From: Sulfurovum sp.
Lineage (GTDB): Bacteria; Campylobacterota; Campylobacteria; Campylobacterales; Sulfurovaceae
Assembly: GCA_027062365.1 (NCBI GenBank)
Contig: JAMOTK010000022.1
Location: 62,001 to 126,000 of the forward strand
Length of the DNA: 64,000 nucleotides
Reading direction: 5' to 3'
Part shown: positions 52,438 to 62,144 of the stretch, piece by piece
Layout: every line of letters begins with the position of its first letter
Position numbering within the stretch: position 1 is the first letter of the stretch
Program-made: the position numbers and the translations under genes
Notes under the pieces: generated by a model
What the model saw: the letters and a program-made list of their open reading frames with translations, nothing else
The model's database searches: none
What the model was told of the DNA's origin: nothing

Positions 52438-55400
52438 TCTAAACGTTTCCCTTTCTTAGTATTTGAATTGCCTCCGACTACATGTCCTGTATCTCCAAAC
52501 CCTGCCCAAGTAGCACTGTTGATAAATCGTACCCTATAAAAAGGGTCGCTTGGATTGAAGATGAGCCATCTATCGGTAAAGTTTGCTTTGGTAGTATCTG
52601 TTACTAAGTTGATATCTACGGTCGTAGGTAAGGTTAACCCTACGTTACTTATGACTATTGAGTTATTTTCACCTTTTGTAGATATAGTGACAGGGGTAGG
52701 AGATAGTATCCCTGTTAAGGCACTTTCTATGACTATCTTCCCATCATCCTCTGTAATATTGTCATGGTTCCATGATTTCCACCAGTTAAAATCACTTGTT
52801 TGTCCATTGAGTGTATCAAGACCTCTAAGTTGACACTCTGTAAAGCCTAAATCACAATAGATAAGAACAGAGATAGGTGTCACTACCGTAGTATCTGTGA
52901 TGTCATCATAAAAGAGTTTCGCAGGTTGGACACTTGCATAGAAAAATGATATATTTCTATCTATTAATAGGGTAGAAAATGCTGTATGGTCATCTATCAA
53001 ATTCACACTCAAATCTATCGTTGGCATAGAGATATTGAGGTCATGAAAGGTGATACGTCTAGGGTTGAGTGCTTTTGTATTGTCACGGTCAAAGTTAAAT
53101 CCTAAGTCCATGGTGATACTTCCTTGCATATCTTTAGCAAAATGTCCTGTATTTTGTGTAATAGTAAATTCATTTTTTATATCTCTTAGTAGGCTACCTG
53201 TCACTGTATTTTGTTCTTTGGTACGTGTGATGATACTCTCATCAGTGCTATTGTAATCTATAAGGTCATAGGTAAGATTAGAGGTATCACTTGGTATATC
53301 TGATAGATAGGTATAGTGTAGATTCATTGCTGTATCTATGGCATAACATCCACCTACAAAGTTAGAAACCCTTATTGCATCAAATCCTTGTGCTGTAAAG
53401 CTACCTTGGATATTGAAAGAGATATTTTCATCTACTCCATTGGTATACTTAGCATCATCTAGGGTATTGATATAGACAAAACCTTTGTCTCCACTAGGAT
53501 GTGTACTGGTATTGAAAGAGAGAGCAAACTGATAAGGATAAAACTGTAAAGAGAGCGAATTATAGGTATGTCCAAGGTTTGGATTGGTATGGTTTGCACT
53601 ACTAATAAGACATCCATTTTGACTTGATGCAGATGGAATAGAGTTTTCATCATAGAATATTACACTATTGTCATCTAGAGCACAATCTGGGGTTGCGTTA
53701 AAGCCATCACCATTATGATGTGCTGTATATGCGATATTCCAATCTGCTTCTGTCCAGTTGTGATCGCGTAGTTCAAATTGGTAGAGACCTACTTGTGAGA
53801 CTTTATCTAATGTGGCATTGCTATCTGTATCTCCAGGTACAGGTACATTGGTACCTTGCCATAGGGAGATAGAAATGTTTTGATCAGAAACTTCATTACA
53901 TTCAACAAGTGTCTTGCTAGAATCTGCCCATACGAGTGTCGCTGAGGCTGTACTGCTATCTGATTCTTGGTCATTAAATGTCTGTTGGTATCCCGTGACT
54001 CCAATTTCACTGATATAGTCTGTGGCATTGACATCAAATCTGTATTTGTATCCTGCTACAAGTGTGGTAGGGCTACCTGTGGCTAATCGCGAATCTGTGA
54101 GAGTATTTATATCTTCTGAGACTTCTGATTGGTTGCTATCTATAAGTGCTACGACAAAAGACTCTGGACGGATAGAGAAGTTGTCTCGTGAACAAACAGG
54201 GGTACCATAGTAGTGACGGATACATGCATAACATCCTGTTTGGCTTGAACTACACTGGGCATTACAATAGTTATCATCGGCATAATTGACACTATATAGG
54301 GTATCAAAACATGCTTCTGGGTCTGCGGCTTCTGTACTACAGTTGTACTCAACAAAGCTTCCATCAGGAGCTGTAAGGTACCAAATCCTAAATGCTGTGG
54401 TACGGATGGCTTGATCATATAGAAAGCCTTCTAATGCTACAGAGTCTTCATCTCTAAATTGCACAAACTGAGGGGCTGTAATATTAGAATCAGGGTTATT
54501 GCAACTGATATTGGTATCTCCTGAGAATAAATCGGCATTAATAAGCTCTATCTCTACATCAGTACTTACTTTATTTGGTGTGAGATAATCTATATCATAA
54601 CTAAAGACTCTCAAATCAAACGGACGATTGACTACTTGTGTATAGATGTTATACGGTGTTCCAAAGTGACTTGATGTATTGTCTGTTTCTGCAAAATCAC
54701 CAGCGATATTGAAGATATTGTAGGCAGGGAAATATCCACCATTGGTTTCACATAAACTATTACCATTAAATTGTTTACTAAGGTTAAGTGGTCCTGAACC
54801 ATAATCAACGGTGTATTCAATCCATAAATCAAAGAATGTATTGACTGTTAGTCGTTGTAAATCACCTTGAAATTTGATATAACGTGTCTCAAATGACCCA
54901 ATAGTCCCTCCAGGACCAGGTACAGGATTGGCTCCTGTTCCAATATACATACCAAAACCATTAGGGGCTTGATTGTATGTTTGGTTGAGTCCTGTGGTTC
55001 CTGCGGGGATATAGTTACTGATACCATTAGGTGCTAGGGCTGTACTATCGGTGATATAGCGTAGATGGCTTGTGTCTGCTATTTGGTAACTGATATTTAC
55101 ATCTTGAAGAGGGAAATCTCCTTCTTGTGATTGTACAGAGATACGTGTAGTGAGTGGGTCGGTGAGTCTTCTTCCAAAATCGACCTTGATTTCATTACCA
55201 GTAGAACGCAGTACGTATCCTGCAACATCTAGGGTATAGTTATAACATATCTTTGGTTGGTAAAGTTCTGTTGAGAATGCCAACATACTAGGGGTAATAT
55301 AATCTTGATTGGAGTAGTATTTGATATATATATTTTGTATCAATGGATCGTTGTCTCTATAGCCTTCGATAATGGTAGATACATTAAAGTCATCGACATC

Positions 55401-58256
55401 AACTCCATTGTTGTTGGTTTGTAAGTTATTGCTCTGTCCTGGGACTTCATCTCTAAGGATACCATCCATCACTGCATCAAAGACATTGTCTGCGTTGGAA
55501 CTACCTGGCATATCTACATACCCACTGTTGCGTTGATTGCTTATCTTGATAGTATCAGGAGAATAAAGGGCTTCACCTTCTCCTGAAAAGAGTGAAAATT
55601 GGGATTTGACAGCACCTTCTTCTGGTAGTCTAAATCCTGAGATTTGAATAGGGTCATTGGCTGAGCCTTTTTCTATGACATCAAATCCACTGTATATAGA
55701 TATATTTCTAGGAGAGCCATTGAGAGGGTCTTCTAGGTAAATGATGGCCAAAGACCACCCTCCAAATAGACCTGGATTGCCTTCTCTCCCCTCTGAAGTA
55801 CCTAAGTTTGCTACGGTAAAGGTGTGTTTCCCTATGCCTAGATTGGCAGTTTGTAAAAGCTCTGTCACATCAGCAAAAGCAGCATAGGTACGCCCTCTAT
55901 AATCTCCACTGTTGTAGATAGTTTGTGCGGCTATATCAGCGTAAGACCCTGTATTTATTTTGAGTTTGATAAGATTGGCTTGTGTGCTTTCTATATCTAT
56001 ATTAGGACGACTAGAGCCATTTGATGTCTCTATCAGTGAATAGGTACTTCCATTTTCTTTGGCATAATGTATTGGATATCTTGTAGAATTCTTTTTCCCA
56101 TTACTAAACCGTCCTTGCCAAAAGAGTCCTGCCCAAGCGATACCTTTGCCTCCACGTTGATAGTAACTGTTTGGAAGCTCTATATAGGATGAGCTAGAGT
56201 TCCATGTCCTTGTGTCATTATCAATATCAATATATTTATTGACATGCATATTACTTGTGATACCTGCATAATCATTTTGTCCATGACAGGTTCCACCATA
56301 GCCTGTGGTCTTTTCGGTGAGACAAGTGACGGTATTTCCTGCTATTTTGTAGCCTCCGACAATATTTCTAGTCCTAGGAGGATTGATAAGCTCAAAAGGG
56401 TGAACCCCTGATTGATAATCTGTACCGATGGCTATGGTTACTGTGGCAGTACTTGTTGCACCAGAATTATCTGTAATGGTGTACTCAAAAGTTACCGTAG
56501 TTGCAGGACTTGCTATGGGGGTATAACTAAAGTTACCAGCGGCATCTATGGTGAGAGTCCCCTCAGAGGGTTGGGTATTTGATGTAACGATGATGCCATA
56601 TCCTGTATCTGGTCCTGAACCTGTATCATCTAAGATGACATTACCATGTAGTACATTTCCTGGGGTCATATCATAGACATTGGGTGTGGCTAAGATGGGT
56701 TGTAGAATGACATGAATGATAAAGTCATCAGAAGCCGAATCTCCAGGGCTATCTGTGACGGTTGCATGCACTGTAAAATTACCCAATTGCGTGGTCACTC
56801 CTGTGATAACACTGGTTATAGGATTGATACTTAGCCCTGGAGGTAATCCTGTGGCACTGTATCTTAACGGATCTCCATCTATATCATTTGCATAGTTACT
56901 AATAGGTGGTGTCATGTTAAATGTTGTACCTATTGGGGTAGTGACATCGGGGATACCCACAAGTGTAGGTGCGATATTTCCTGTAGCTTCCATACAGATA
57001 GTAGAAGAGCGATAATTGGTCCAATAATATTCATAAGAGTATACTCTGTTACAAATATGACCTCTTTTTAAGACCTTAGCATCGATGGTCACTATAAATG
57101 AATCATCATGGGTATAGACACCATTAGAATAACAAAAAATATAAGGATTTCCATGATCTGTGCGATGTTCACAGGTCACATCTGCAGGTTTAGTAAGAGA
57201 GACAAATTCAAAAGCTCCTCTTGTGGTACCCCACTCAGTCCCAGTTGTTCCTAATGGAAATTTATCACGCATTGCAATTTTTTTATCAAATCCTCTATTG
57301 GCAACACGAATAGTAAAGGTAACGATATCATCCACTGCTGGGGTAGCATTGTTTACTGTTTTGTAGATATCCACAGTATTACGACCTCCAGGGACACCTA
57401 CATAGATAGTTCTTGTATATCTGTTATTTGAACTCTTAGGGTCAGCTATATTATTAGGAGAGCTGATATATGCTGTATTTTTAATGACAACACCATCTTG
57501 TGTAGTTCTTGCTTTTATAGTGATCTTGACTCTTTGATTTTTTGTAAATTTTTTAGAACCTGTACAGGTGATGGTTCTGCTACTTTCAGAACAGCTAAAA
57601 GAGGAAAAATCATCAGTCACACTGACAAAACTAAGTCCAGCAGGGAGTGCATCTACGACTTTTATCTTGGATTTATAAGGACCACGGTTTTTGGCATATA
57701 TCGTATAGGTGACAATATCTCCAATACTATAAGAAGTTCTATTGGAATATTTTTTGACTTCAAGGTCTGCCCGTTCATCTGTATCATCATTTTTAATATA
57801 AATAGTGGCTTGATAGTTTTGAAAGCTAAATGATTGATCTCTATGGGTACTTCTATTTAGTAATTTGAGATAAAATCTCTCTTTCCTTTCAAATTTGGTA
57901 TCTCCAATTATCTTTAGAGAAACGGTGTGACTTTGGGTACAATTACCTACACTAAAAGTGATGTAGCCTGATTTAGCAATATAATCACTGTCTGATGTCT
58001 TTGCCGAACTATTGGCTGTATAATACTTTATCTTTATATCTTTGGTATCAGGACATTCATTGATTGAGATAGTAATATTGACTGTTTTTGTCCCTGAGTT
58101 ACCCTCTGTGACTTCCACAGAAGCAGGCACCATAGATATGATAGGAGAATTACTACCTGTTTCTCCTGCTAAAGAGTATTGGGGTAGAAGAAAAAACAGT
58201 AGTAAAGAAAAGATAAAAAAATAGTTTTTACCTATAAGAGATTTAAAATTATTCAT
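52431..58256 (-). CDS. 1941-aa exported DUF11/Calx-beta surface protein (MshQ-like position)
   Basis: I start at 58256, eight bases after AAAGG; the longer frame from 58307 lacks a ribosome site. Signal peptide to about residue 31 (LLPQYSLAG). Domains by eye: Calx-beta (about 38-135), two DUF11 repeats (about 145-405; each with SIGDIVTYT- or AVDDIVTFT-like cores), a cadherin/dystroglycan-like Ig fold (about 410-500; IDGDPLRYSATGLPPGLSI), a tandem Ig (about 505-590), and a long Cys-containing C-terminal half with FSIRPESFVVAL, like MshQ. No membrane anchor or sortase motif. Four pilin genes follow, so it is probably a pilus tip adhesin. The leader contains a riboswitch. Confidence 0.85.
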   Translation of the reverse strand: MNNFKSLIGKNYFFIFSLLLFFLLPQYSLAGETGSNSPIISMVPASVEVTEGNSGTKTVNITISINECPDTKDIKIKYYTANSSAKTSDSDYIAKSGYITFSVGNCTQSHTVSLKIIGDTKFERKERFYLKLLNRSTHRDQSFSFQNYQATIYIKNDDTDERADLEVKKYSNRTSYSIGDIVTYTIYAKNRGPYKSKIKVVDALPAGLSFVSVTDDFSSFSCSESSRTITCTGSKKFTKNQRVKITIKARTTQDGVVIKNTAYISSPNNIADPKSSNNRYTRTIYVGVPGGRNTVDIYKTVNNATPAVDDIVTFTIRVANRGFDKKIAMRDKFPLGTTGTEWGTTRGAFEFVSLTKPADVTCEHRTDHGNPYIFCYSNGVYTHDDSFIVTIDAKVLKRGHICNRVYSYEYYWTNYRSSTICMEATGNIAPTLVGIPDVTTPIGTTFNMTPPISNYANDIDGDPLRYSATGLPPGLSINPITSVITGVTTQLGNFTVHATVTDSPGDSASDDFIIHVILQPILATPNVYDMTPGNVLHGNVILDDTGSGPDTGYGIIVTSNTQPSEGTLTIDAAGNFSYTPIASPATTVTFEYTITDNSGATSTATVTIAIGTDYQSGVHPFELINPPRTRNIVGGYKIAGNTVTCLTEKTTGYGGTCHGQNDYAGITSNMHVNKYIDIDNDTRTWNSSSSYIELPNSYYQRGGKGIAWAGLFWQGRFSNGKKNSTRYPIHYAKENGSTYSLIETSNGSSRPNIDIESTQANLIKLKINTGSYADIAAQTIYNSGDYRGRTYAAFADVTELLQTANLGIGKHTFTVANLGTSEGREGNPGLFGGWSLAIIYLEDPLNGSPRNISIYSGFDVIEKGSANDPIQISGFRLPEEGAVKSQFSLFSGEGEALYSPDTIKISNQRNSGYVDMPGSSNADNVFDAVMDGILRDEVPGQSNNLQTNNNGVDVDDFNVSTIIEGYRDNDPLIQNIYIKYYSNQDYITPSMLAFSTELYQPKICYNYTLDVAGYVLRSTGNEIKVDFGRRLTDPLTTRISVQSQEGDFPLQDVNISYQIADTSHLRYITDSTALAPNGISNYIPAGTTGLNQTYNQAPNGFGMYIGTGANPVPGPGGTIGSFETRYIKFQGDLQRLTVNTFFDLWIEYTVDYGSGPLNLSKQFNGNSLCETNGGYFPAYNIFNIAGDFAETDNTSSHFGTPYNIYTQVVNRPFDLRVFSYDIDYLTPNKVSTDVEIELINADLFSGDTNISCNNPDSNITAPQFVQFRDEDSVALEGFLYDQAIRTTAFRIWYLTAPDGSFVEYNCSTEAADPEACFDTLYSVNYADDNYCNAQCSSSQTGCYACIRHYYGTPVCSRDNFSIRPESFVVALIDSNQSEVSEDINTLTDSRLATGSPTTLVAGYKYRFDVNATDYISEIGVTGYQQTFNDQESDSSTASATLVWADSSKTLVECNEVSDQNISISLWQGTNVPVPGDTDSNATLDKVSQVGLYQFELRDHNWTEADWNIAYTAHHNGDGFNATPDCALDDNSVIFYDENSIPSASSQNGCLISSANHTNPNLGHTYNSLSLQFYPYQFALSFNTSTHPSGDKGFVYINTLDDAKYTNGVDENISFNIQGSFTAQGFDAIRVSNFVGGCYAIDTAMNLHYTYLSDIPSDTSNLTYDLIDYNSTDESIITRTKEQNTVTGSLLRDIKNEFTITQNTGHFAKDMQGSITMDLGFNFDRDNTKALNPRRITFHDLNISMPTIDLSVNLIDDHTAFSTLLIDRNISFFYASVQPAKLFYDDITDTTVVTPISVLIYCDLGFTECQLRGLDTLNGQTSDFNWWKSWNHDNITEDDGKIVIESALTGILSPTPVTISTKGENNSIVISNVGLTLPTTVDINLVTDTTKANFTDRWLIFNPSDPFYRVRFINSATWAGFGDTGHVVGGNSNTKKGKRLEW

Positions 58257-58270
58257 GATAACACCTTTAT

Positions 58271-58287
58271 ACTCAATCATATTGAGT
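58271..58287 (-). promoter_or_regulatory. Hairpin just ahead of the giant gene's ribosome site
   Basis: ACTCAAT / ATTGAGT with a three-base loop, ending four bases before AAAGG. It could be the part of the expression platform that hides or opens the ribosome site. Confidence 0.4.
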
Positions 58288-58340
58288 GAATTTAGTATGT
58301 ACATCAAAAAAGTGATGACATAAGCGTTATAAACTTACGT

Positions 58341-58410
58341 TTGGTAACCCGGCTGACTTTTGGTAAAGACCCGTGGCTTTCCGTCCTTGCTTTTCAACAA
58401 GTTTGGCTTT
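58341..58410 (-). promoter_or_regulatory. c-di-GMP-I (GEMM-I)-like riboswitch
   Basis: Read on the reverse strand: GCCAAAC, a six-pair stem CTTGTT-GAAA-AGCAAG closed by a GNRA loop, then GACGGAAAGCCACGGGTC, a short CTTT..AAAG hairpin, and AGCCGGGTTACC. Order, spacing and the sequences AAAGCCACGGG and AGCCGGGTTACC match GEMM-I. Against the usual GGCAAAC and GACGCAAAG there is an extra or substituted C in the first block and G for C in the second. It lies 85 bases before the giant gene and should set its expression by c-di-GMP or a related dinucleotide. Confidence 0.8.
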
Positions 58411-58412
58411 TC

Positions 58413-58418
58413 ATTATA
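58413..58418 (-). promoter_or_regulatory. -10 box of the riboswitch-led operon
   Basis: TATAAT on the reverse strand, placed so that transcription would begin at about 58406, at the first bases of the aptamer. No clear -35 box. This supports the aptamer being the 5' end of the mRNA. Confidence 0.6.
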
Positions 58419-58590
58419 TGTAATACTTGTCTAAAGAATAGCATAGCTAAGATAAAATCATTATTAAACGCTACACTATTGGGGTATCTTTCAATCTATA
58501 CTATGAAATTTGCTCTAATTTATAGGAAGCTAATAGAGCTTTTACATAGTTTGAGATATGATTAAGTATATTATAATGGATGAGGTAATT

Positions 58591-59244
58591 ATGAATTTTC
58601 AAAAAAGTATGTGGGTTAGTATAGGTTTGGTATGTACATTTATGTTAGTAGGCTGTACAGATAAAGATGAGGTCACGGAGTTTAATAAACCTGCCTTACA
58701 TTGGTACAAAGAGATAGCATCTAGTATTACCAAAGGAGATTTAGACAAAGCAGATGCTTTTTATATCTCTTTAAAGAGTGAGCATATGCGTTCGCCTTTG
58801 ATGCCGACTTCTGTAATGATGTTAGCCCATGCCCACATGAATAAAGAAGAGTATCTTTTGGCAAATTATTATTTGGATGAATATATGAAGCGTTATGGTG
58901 AGGTAGAAAGTAGAGAATATACAGAATTTATGAAGCTAAAAGCATCCTTTTTGGGTGTAAAAAATGTCTATAAAGACCAAAAGCTTATTATGGATAGTAT
59001 TAATGATGCCAAAACTTATATTGCGCGTTACCCAGGGTCTTTATATACGCCGTTGGTCAATACGATATTGATACGTCTTTATATGAGTTTGTATTTACTC
59101 AATGAAAATATCGCTGCTTTGTATGATAGAACAGATAAATCTGATGCTGCAAAGATATATAGAGATAAAAATATAGGTTCAGTCGTAGAACTCAAAGATA
59201 TTACTGCCCCAGAAAAAGGCATTGTGGGTCAAATCTTTGATTAA
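58591..59244 (+). CDS. bamD: Outer-membrane assembly lipoprotein BamD
   Basis: 217 aa from the ATG at 58591, five bases after GAGG; upstream in-frame starts have no ribosome site. The signal ends in a lipobox (FMLVGC). TPR-type helices follow (WYKEIASSITKGDLDKADAF, LANYYLDEYMKRYG, YIARYPGSLYTPLV), as in BamD/ComL. Part of the BAM complex inserting outer-membrane proteins. lon follows, the order found in Campylobacter. Confidence 0.88.
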   Translation: MNFQKSMWVSIGLVCTFMLVGCTDKDEVTEFNKPALHWYKEIASSITKGDLDKADAFYISLKSEHMRSPLMPTSVMMLAHAHMNKEEYLLANYYLDEYMKRYGEVESREYTEFMKLKASFLGVKNVYKDQKLIMDSINDAKTYIARYPGSLYTPLVNTILIRLYMSLYLLNENIAALYDRTDKSDAAKIYRDKNIGSVVELKDITAPEKGIVGQIFD

Positions 59245-59299
59245 TGTTTTTTTGCTATGCTCATGTTTTTTAGATGATACCCAATATAAGGAATTTTAG

Positions 59300-61717
59300 A
59301 TGCAACTTAGTGACTATGAAGCACTCCCTGCTAGTTTACCGATGATAGTAGAGGATGAGCTTTTTCTCTACCCTTTTATGATAAGCCCTATTTTTTTGAG
59401 CAATCAAAAAGATATAGATGCTGCAATGGATGCAATGGAAAACAACTCTTTGATCTTTGTAAGTGCTTCTATTGCAGGAAAAGAAGGAGATAGAGATTTT
59501 GATGCTATCTATCCTATCGGCGTGATTGGCTCTATTATGAGAAAAGTACAAATGCCAGATGGTAGGGTAAAGATACTGTTTCAGGGGCTAACGCGTGGTA
59601 AGATACTACAGCAAGAAGAAGCAAATTTTAACCGTGCGATGATAGATGTGGTCACATTTGATAGCTATAACAAGCTCAAAACAGATGCACTTATGGGGAT
59701 ACTAAGAGACAAGATAAAAAAACTCTCTTCTATTAATAGCAAGATACCTACAGACCTTATCCGTACGATAGAAGAGAATGATGAACCCAATCGTATCGCT
59801 GATTTGGTCTCTTCTATGTTGACACTTGACAAAGAAGTGGCGTATGTCCTTTATGCACAAATCAATATCGAAAAAAGGCTACTCTCATTGATTGATATTG
59901 TCATAGAAGAGATAGAATCAGCCAAGATACAGCGTGACATTCGTAGCAAAGTCCATAGCAAGATAGAACAAACCAATAAAGAGTACTTTTTAAAAGAACA
60001 ACTTAAAGAGATACAACAAGAATTGGGCATAGATACACAAAGAGAAGAAGAGATAGCCACTTTTAGAGAAAAGGTAGCCAAGCTTAAAGCACATACACAA
60101 GAAGATGCTTTTAAGGAAATCTCCAAACAGTTAGACCGTTTTGCTCGGATGCATCCTGATTCTGCTGATGCGAATGTATTGCAAACCTATTTAGAATGGG
60201 TCTTAGAACTTCCCTTTGGCAAATTTAGCAAAAAAAGCCTAAGTGTCAAAGATGTTTCTAGAGAATTAGACAAAGACCATTTTGCATTAGAAAAACCCAA
60301 AGAGCGTATTGTAGAATTTTTTTCAGTCAGAGAACTAGCAGAGCTTCGTGGGATAAAACAACAAGAGACAGGAGGGGTTATCCTCTGTTTTGCAGGACCT
60401 CCTGGGGTAGGTAAGACTTCTTTGGCAAACTCTATCGCTACAGCGTTGGGTCGTCCACTTGTACGGATGGCACTAGGTGGGCTAGAAGATGTCAATGAAT
60501 TACGAGGGCATAGACGTACCTATGTAGGAGCAATGCCAGGCAGACTAGTACAAGGACTCATAGAAGCCAAGAGTATGAACCCCGTTATCGTCCTTGATGA
60601 GATAGACAAAGTAGGGCGTAGTACACGAGGTGACCCTACCTCTGTACTTTTAGAGATACTTGACCCTGAACAAAATAGTAAATATAGGGACTATTATCTC
60701 AATTTTAATATTGATTTGAGTAAAGCCATTTTTATCGCTACTGCCAATGATGTGGGGCGTATCCCTCCTGCTTTACGTGATAGGATGGAGTTTATAGGGC
60801 TTAACTCTTATACACCTAAAGAGAAGTTTGAGATAGCAAAGCGTTATCTCATTCCACAAGAACTCAAAAAACATGCCTTAAAAGCAAGAGAATTTAGTAT
60901 CAGTGATAAAGCACTCAAAATACTTATCGATGAATACACTAGAGAAGCAGGGGTACGAAATCTACGAAGAAGAGTCTCTGGGCTTATGCGTAAAAGTGCT
61001 AGACAACTTTTGGAAGATACTCGGCTTGATGAAGTAGTAATTAATAAACATAATTTAGAAGATTTTACCGATAAAAAAGTATTTGAAATCTCTAGGGTAG
61101 ATAGCAAACCACAAAGAGGTATCGTCTCAGGTTTAGCATGGACAGCCGTAGGTGGTGATGTCCTCACGATAGAAGCGATTAAGATTAAGGGCAAAGGGGT
61201 GTTACAGCTCACAGGTAGTCTAGGCGATGTAATGAAAGAGTCTGTGCGTATTGGTCATTCTGTGGTCAAAAAACTGATTGATAATAAAGAATTATTTATC
61301 TCTCCTTCTGTGATTCCTCATTCTGCTAAAGAGAGAGAAGATAGGATACAAGTAGATATTAGTGAAGTGTATAAGCGTTATGATTTACATATCCATGTCC
61401 CTGAAGGTGCTACACCTAAAGATGGTCCTTCTGCTGGTATTGCTATGGTATCCGTCATTGCTTCTATCTTATCAGAAAGAAAGATAGACAATAAAGTAGC
61501 CATGACAGGAGAAGTGACCCTCACAGGTAAGGTATTACCTATTGGTGGACTCAAAGAGAAGCTTATCGCTGCGTATAAAGCAGGGGTAACTAAAGCACTC
61601 ATACCTAGTAAAAATTACGAACGTGATTTAGATGATATTCCAGATGAAGTAAAAGACAATATTACGATTATAGGTGTGTCACACGTGCAAGAAGTGTTAA
61701 AAGAGATATTTGTATAA
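59300..61717 (+). CDS. lon: ATP-dependent protease Lon
   Basis: 805 aa. N-terminal substrate domain (about 5-200), helical linker, AAA+ module with Walker A GPPGVGKTSLA and Walker B VIVLDEIDKVG, then the protease domain with catalytic Ser711 in PKDGPSAGIAM and Lys at about 754 in GGLKEKLIAA. SD AAGGAATT. Degrades misfolded and regulatory proteins in the cytoplasm. Confidence 0.97.
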   Translation: MQLSDYEALPASLPMIVEDELFLYPFMISPIFLSNQKDIDAAMDAMENNSLIFVSASIAGKEGDRDFDAIYPIGVIGSIMRKVQMPDGRVKILFQGLTRGKILQQEEANFNRAMIDVVTFDSYNKLKTDALMGILRDKIKKLSSINSKIPTDLIRTIEENDEPNRIADLVSSMLTLDKEVAYVLYAQINIEKRLLSLIDIVIEEIESAKIQRDIRSKVHSKIEQTNKEYFLKEQLKEIQQELGIDTQREEEIATFREKVAKLKAHTQEDAFKEISKQLDRFARMHPDSADANVLQTYLEWVLELPFGKFSKKSLSVKDVSRELDKDHFALEKPKERIVEFFSVRELAELRGIKQQETGGVILCFAGPPGVGKTSLANSIATALGRPLVRMALGGLEDVNELRGHRRTYVGAMPGRLVQGLIEAKSMNPVIVLDEIDKVGRSTRGDPTSVLLEILDPEQNSKYRDYYLNFNIDLSKAIFIATANDVGRIPPALRDRMEFIGLNSYTPKEKFEIAKRYLIPQELKKHALKAREFSISDKALKILIDEYTREAGVRNLRRRVSGLMRKSARQLLEDTRLDEVVINKHNLEDFTDKKVFEISRVDSKPQRGIVSGLAWTAVGGDVLTIEAIKIKGKGVLQLTGSLGDVMKESVRIGHSVVKKLIDNKELFISPSVIPHSAKEREDRIQVDISEVYKRYDLHIHVPEGATPKDGPSAGIAMVSVIASILSERKIDNKVAMTGEVTLTGKVLPIGGLKEKLIAAYKAGVTKALIPSKNYERDLDDIPDEVKDNITIIGVSHVQEVLKEIFV

Positions 61718-61734
61718 GTAAATATGTGTGTAAA

Positions 61735-61758
61735 ATCCCTCGTTTAGAGGGCTTTTTT
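61735..61758. terminator. Rho-independent terminator after lon
   Basis: Stem CCCTC / GAGGG (61737-61741, 61747-61751) with a five-base loop, followed by CTTTTTT forward; in reverse it is followed by ATTTTA, so it may also serve the convergent response-regulator gene. Confidence 0.8.
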
Positions 61759-61769
61759 GATGTAGTTTT

Positions 61770-62141
61770 TTATACTTGTGTCCATTTATCCATTTTTTCA
61801 AAAAGTTGATCTTCTTTTATAGGCTTACGTAAAAAATCATTTGCACCATTGTCAAAGACTTCAGTTTTACGTGTGTCATCTGTAGAGAGTACGATAATAG
61901 GTACATTAGTATTTTCACTATCTGCTCTAAAGATTTTTAGAAACTCTATACCATCAACGATGGGCATCATAATATCTAATAAGATAAGATTGATACTGCT
62001 GTCTTTTCTAAGCTTGTCTAAGGCATCTGAACCATTTTCTGCTTCAGTAATATCTATAACTTTATCATTTCTTTTTAACAGTGTGTGTAATAACTTTCTG
62101 TTGATGAAATCATCATCAACAACCAATACTTTAAGTGACAT
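61770..62141 (-). CDS. Single-domain response regulator
   Basis: 123 aa, receiver domain only. Acid pocket DDD at 9-11, phospho-acceptor D56 in LILLDIMMP, Thr/Ser in VLSTDD, and Lys in FLRKPI. No output domain, so it works by protein contact or as a phosphate relay. Three bases after the hybrid kinase, its likely partner. Confidence 0.92.
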   Translation of the reverse strand: MSLKVLVVDDDFINRKLLHTLLKRNDKVIDITEAENGSDALDKLRKDSSINLILLDIMMPIVDGIEFLKIFRADSENTNVPIIVLSTDDTRKTEVFDNGANDFLRKPIKEDQLFEKMDKWTQV

Positions 62142-62144
62142 TTT

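Noticed and set aside
52555-52833. Forward frames inside the giant reverse gene and other long opposite-strand frames
   Set aside because: They are shadows of the coding frame, without ribosome sites or domain motifs.
58341-58565. 74-codon forward frame over the riboswitch
   Set aside because: It lies antisense to the aptamer, has no ribosome site and no recognisable protein features.
58572-58577. TATAAT just before bamD
   Set aside because: It lies only 14 bases from the bamD ATG, which would leave a leader of about seven bases overlapping the ribosome site; likely chance.
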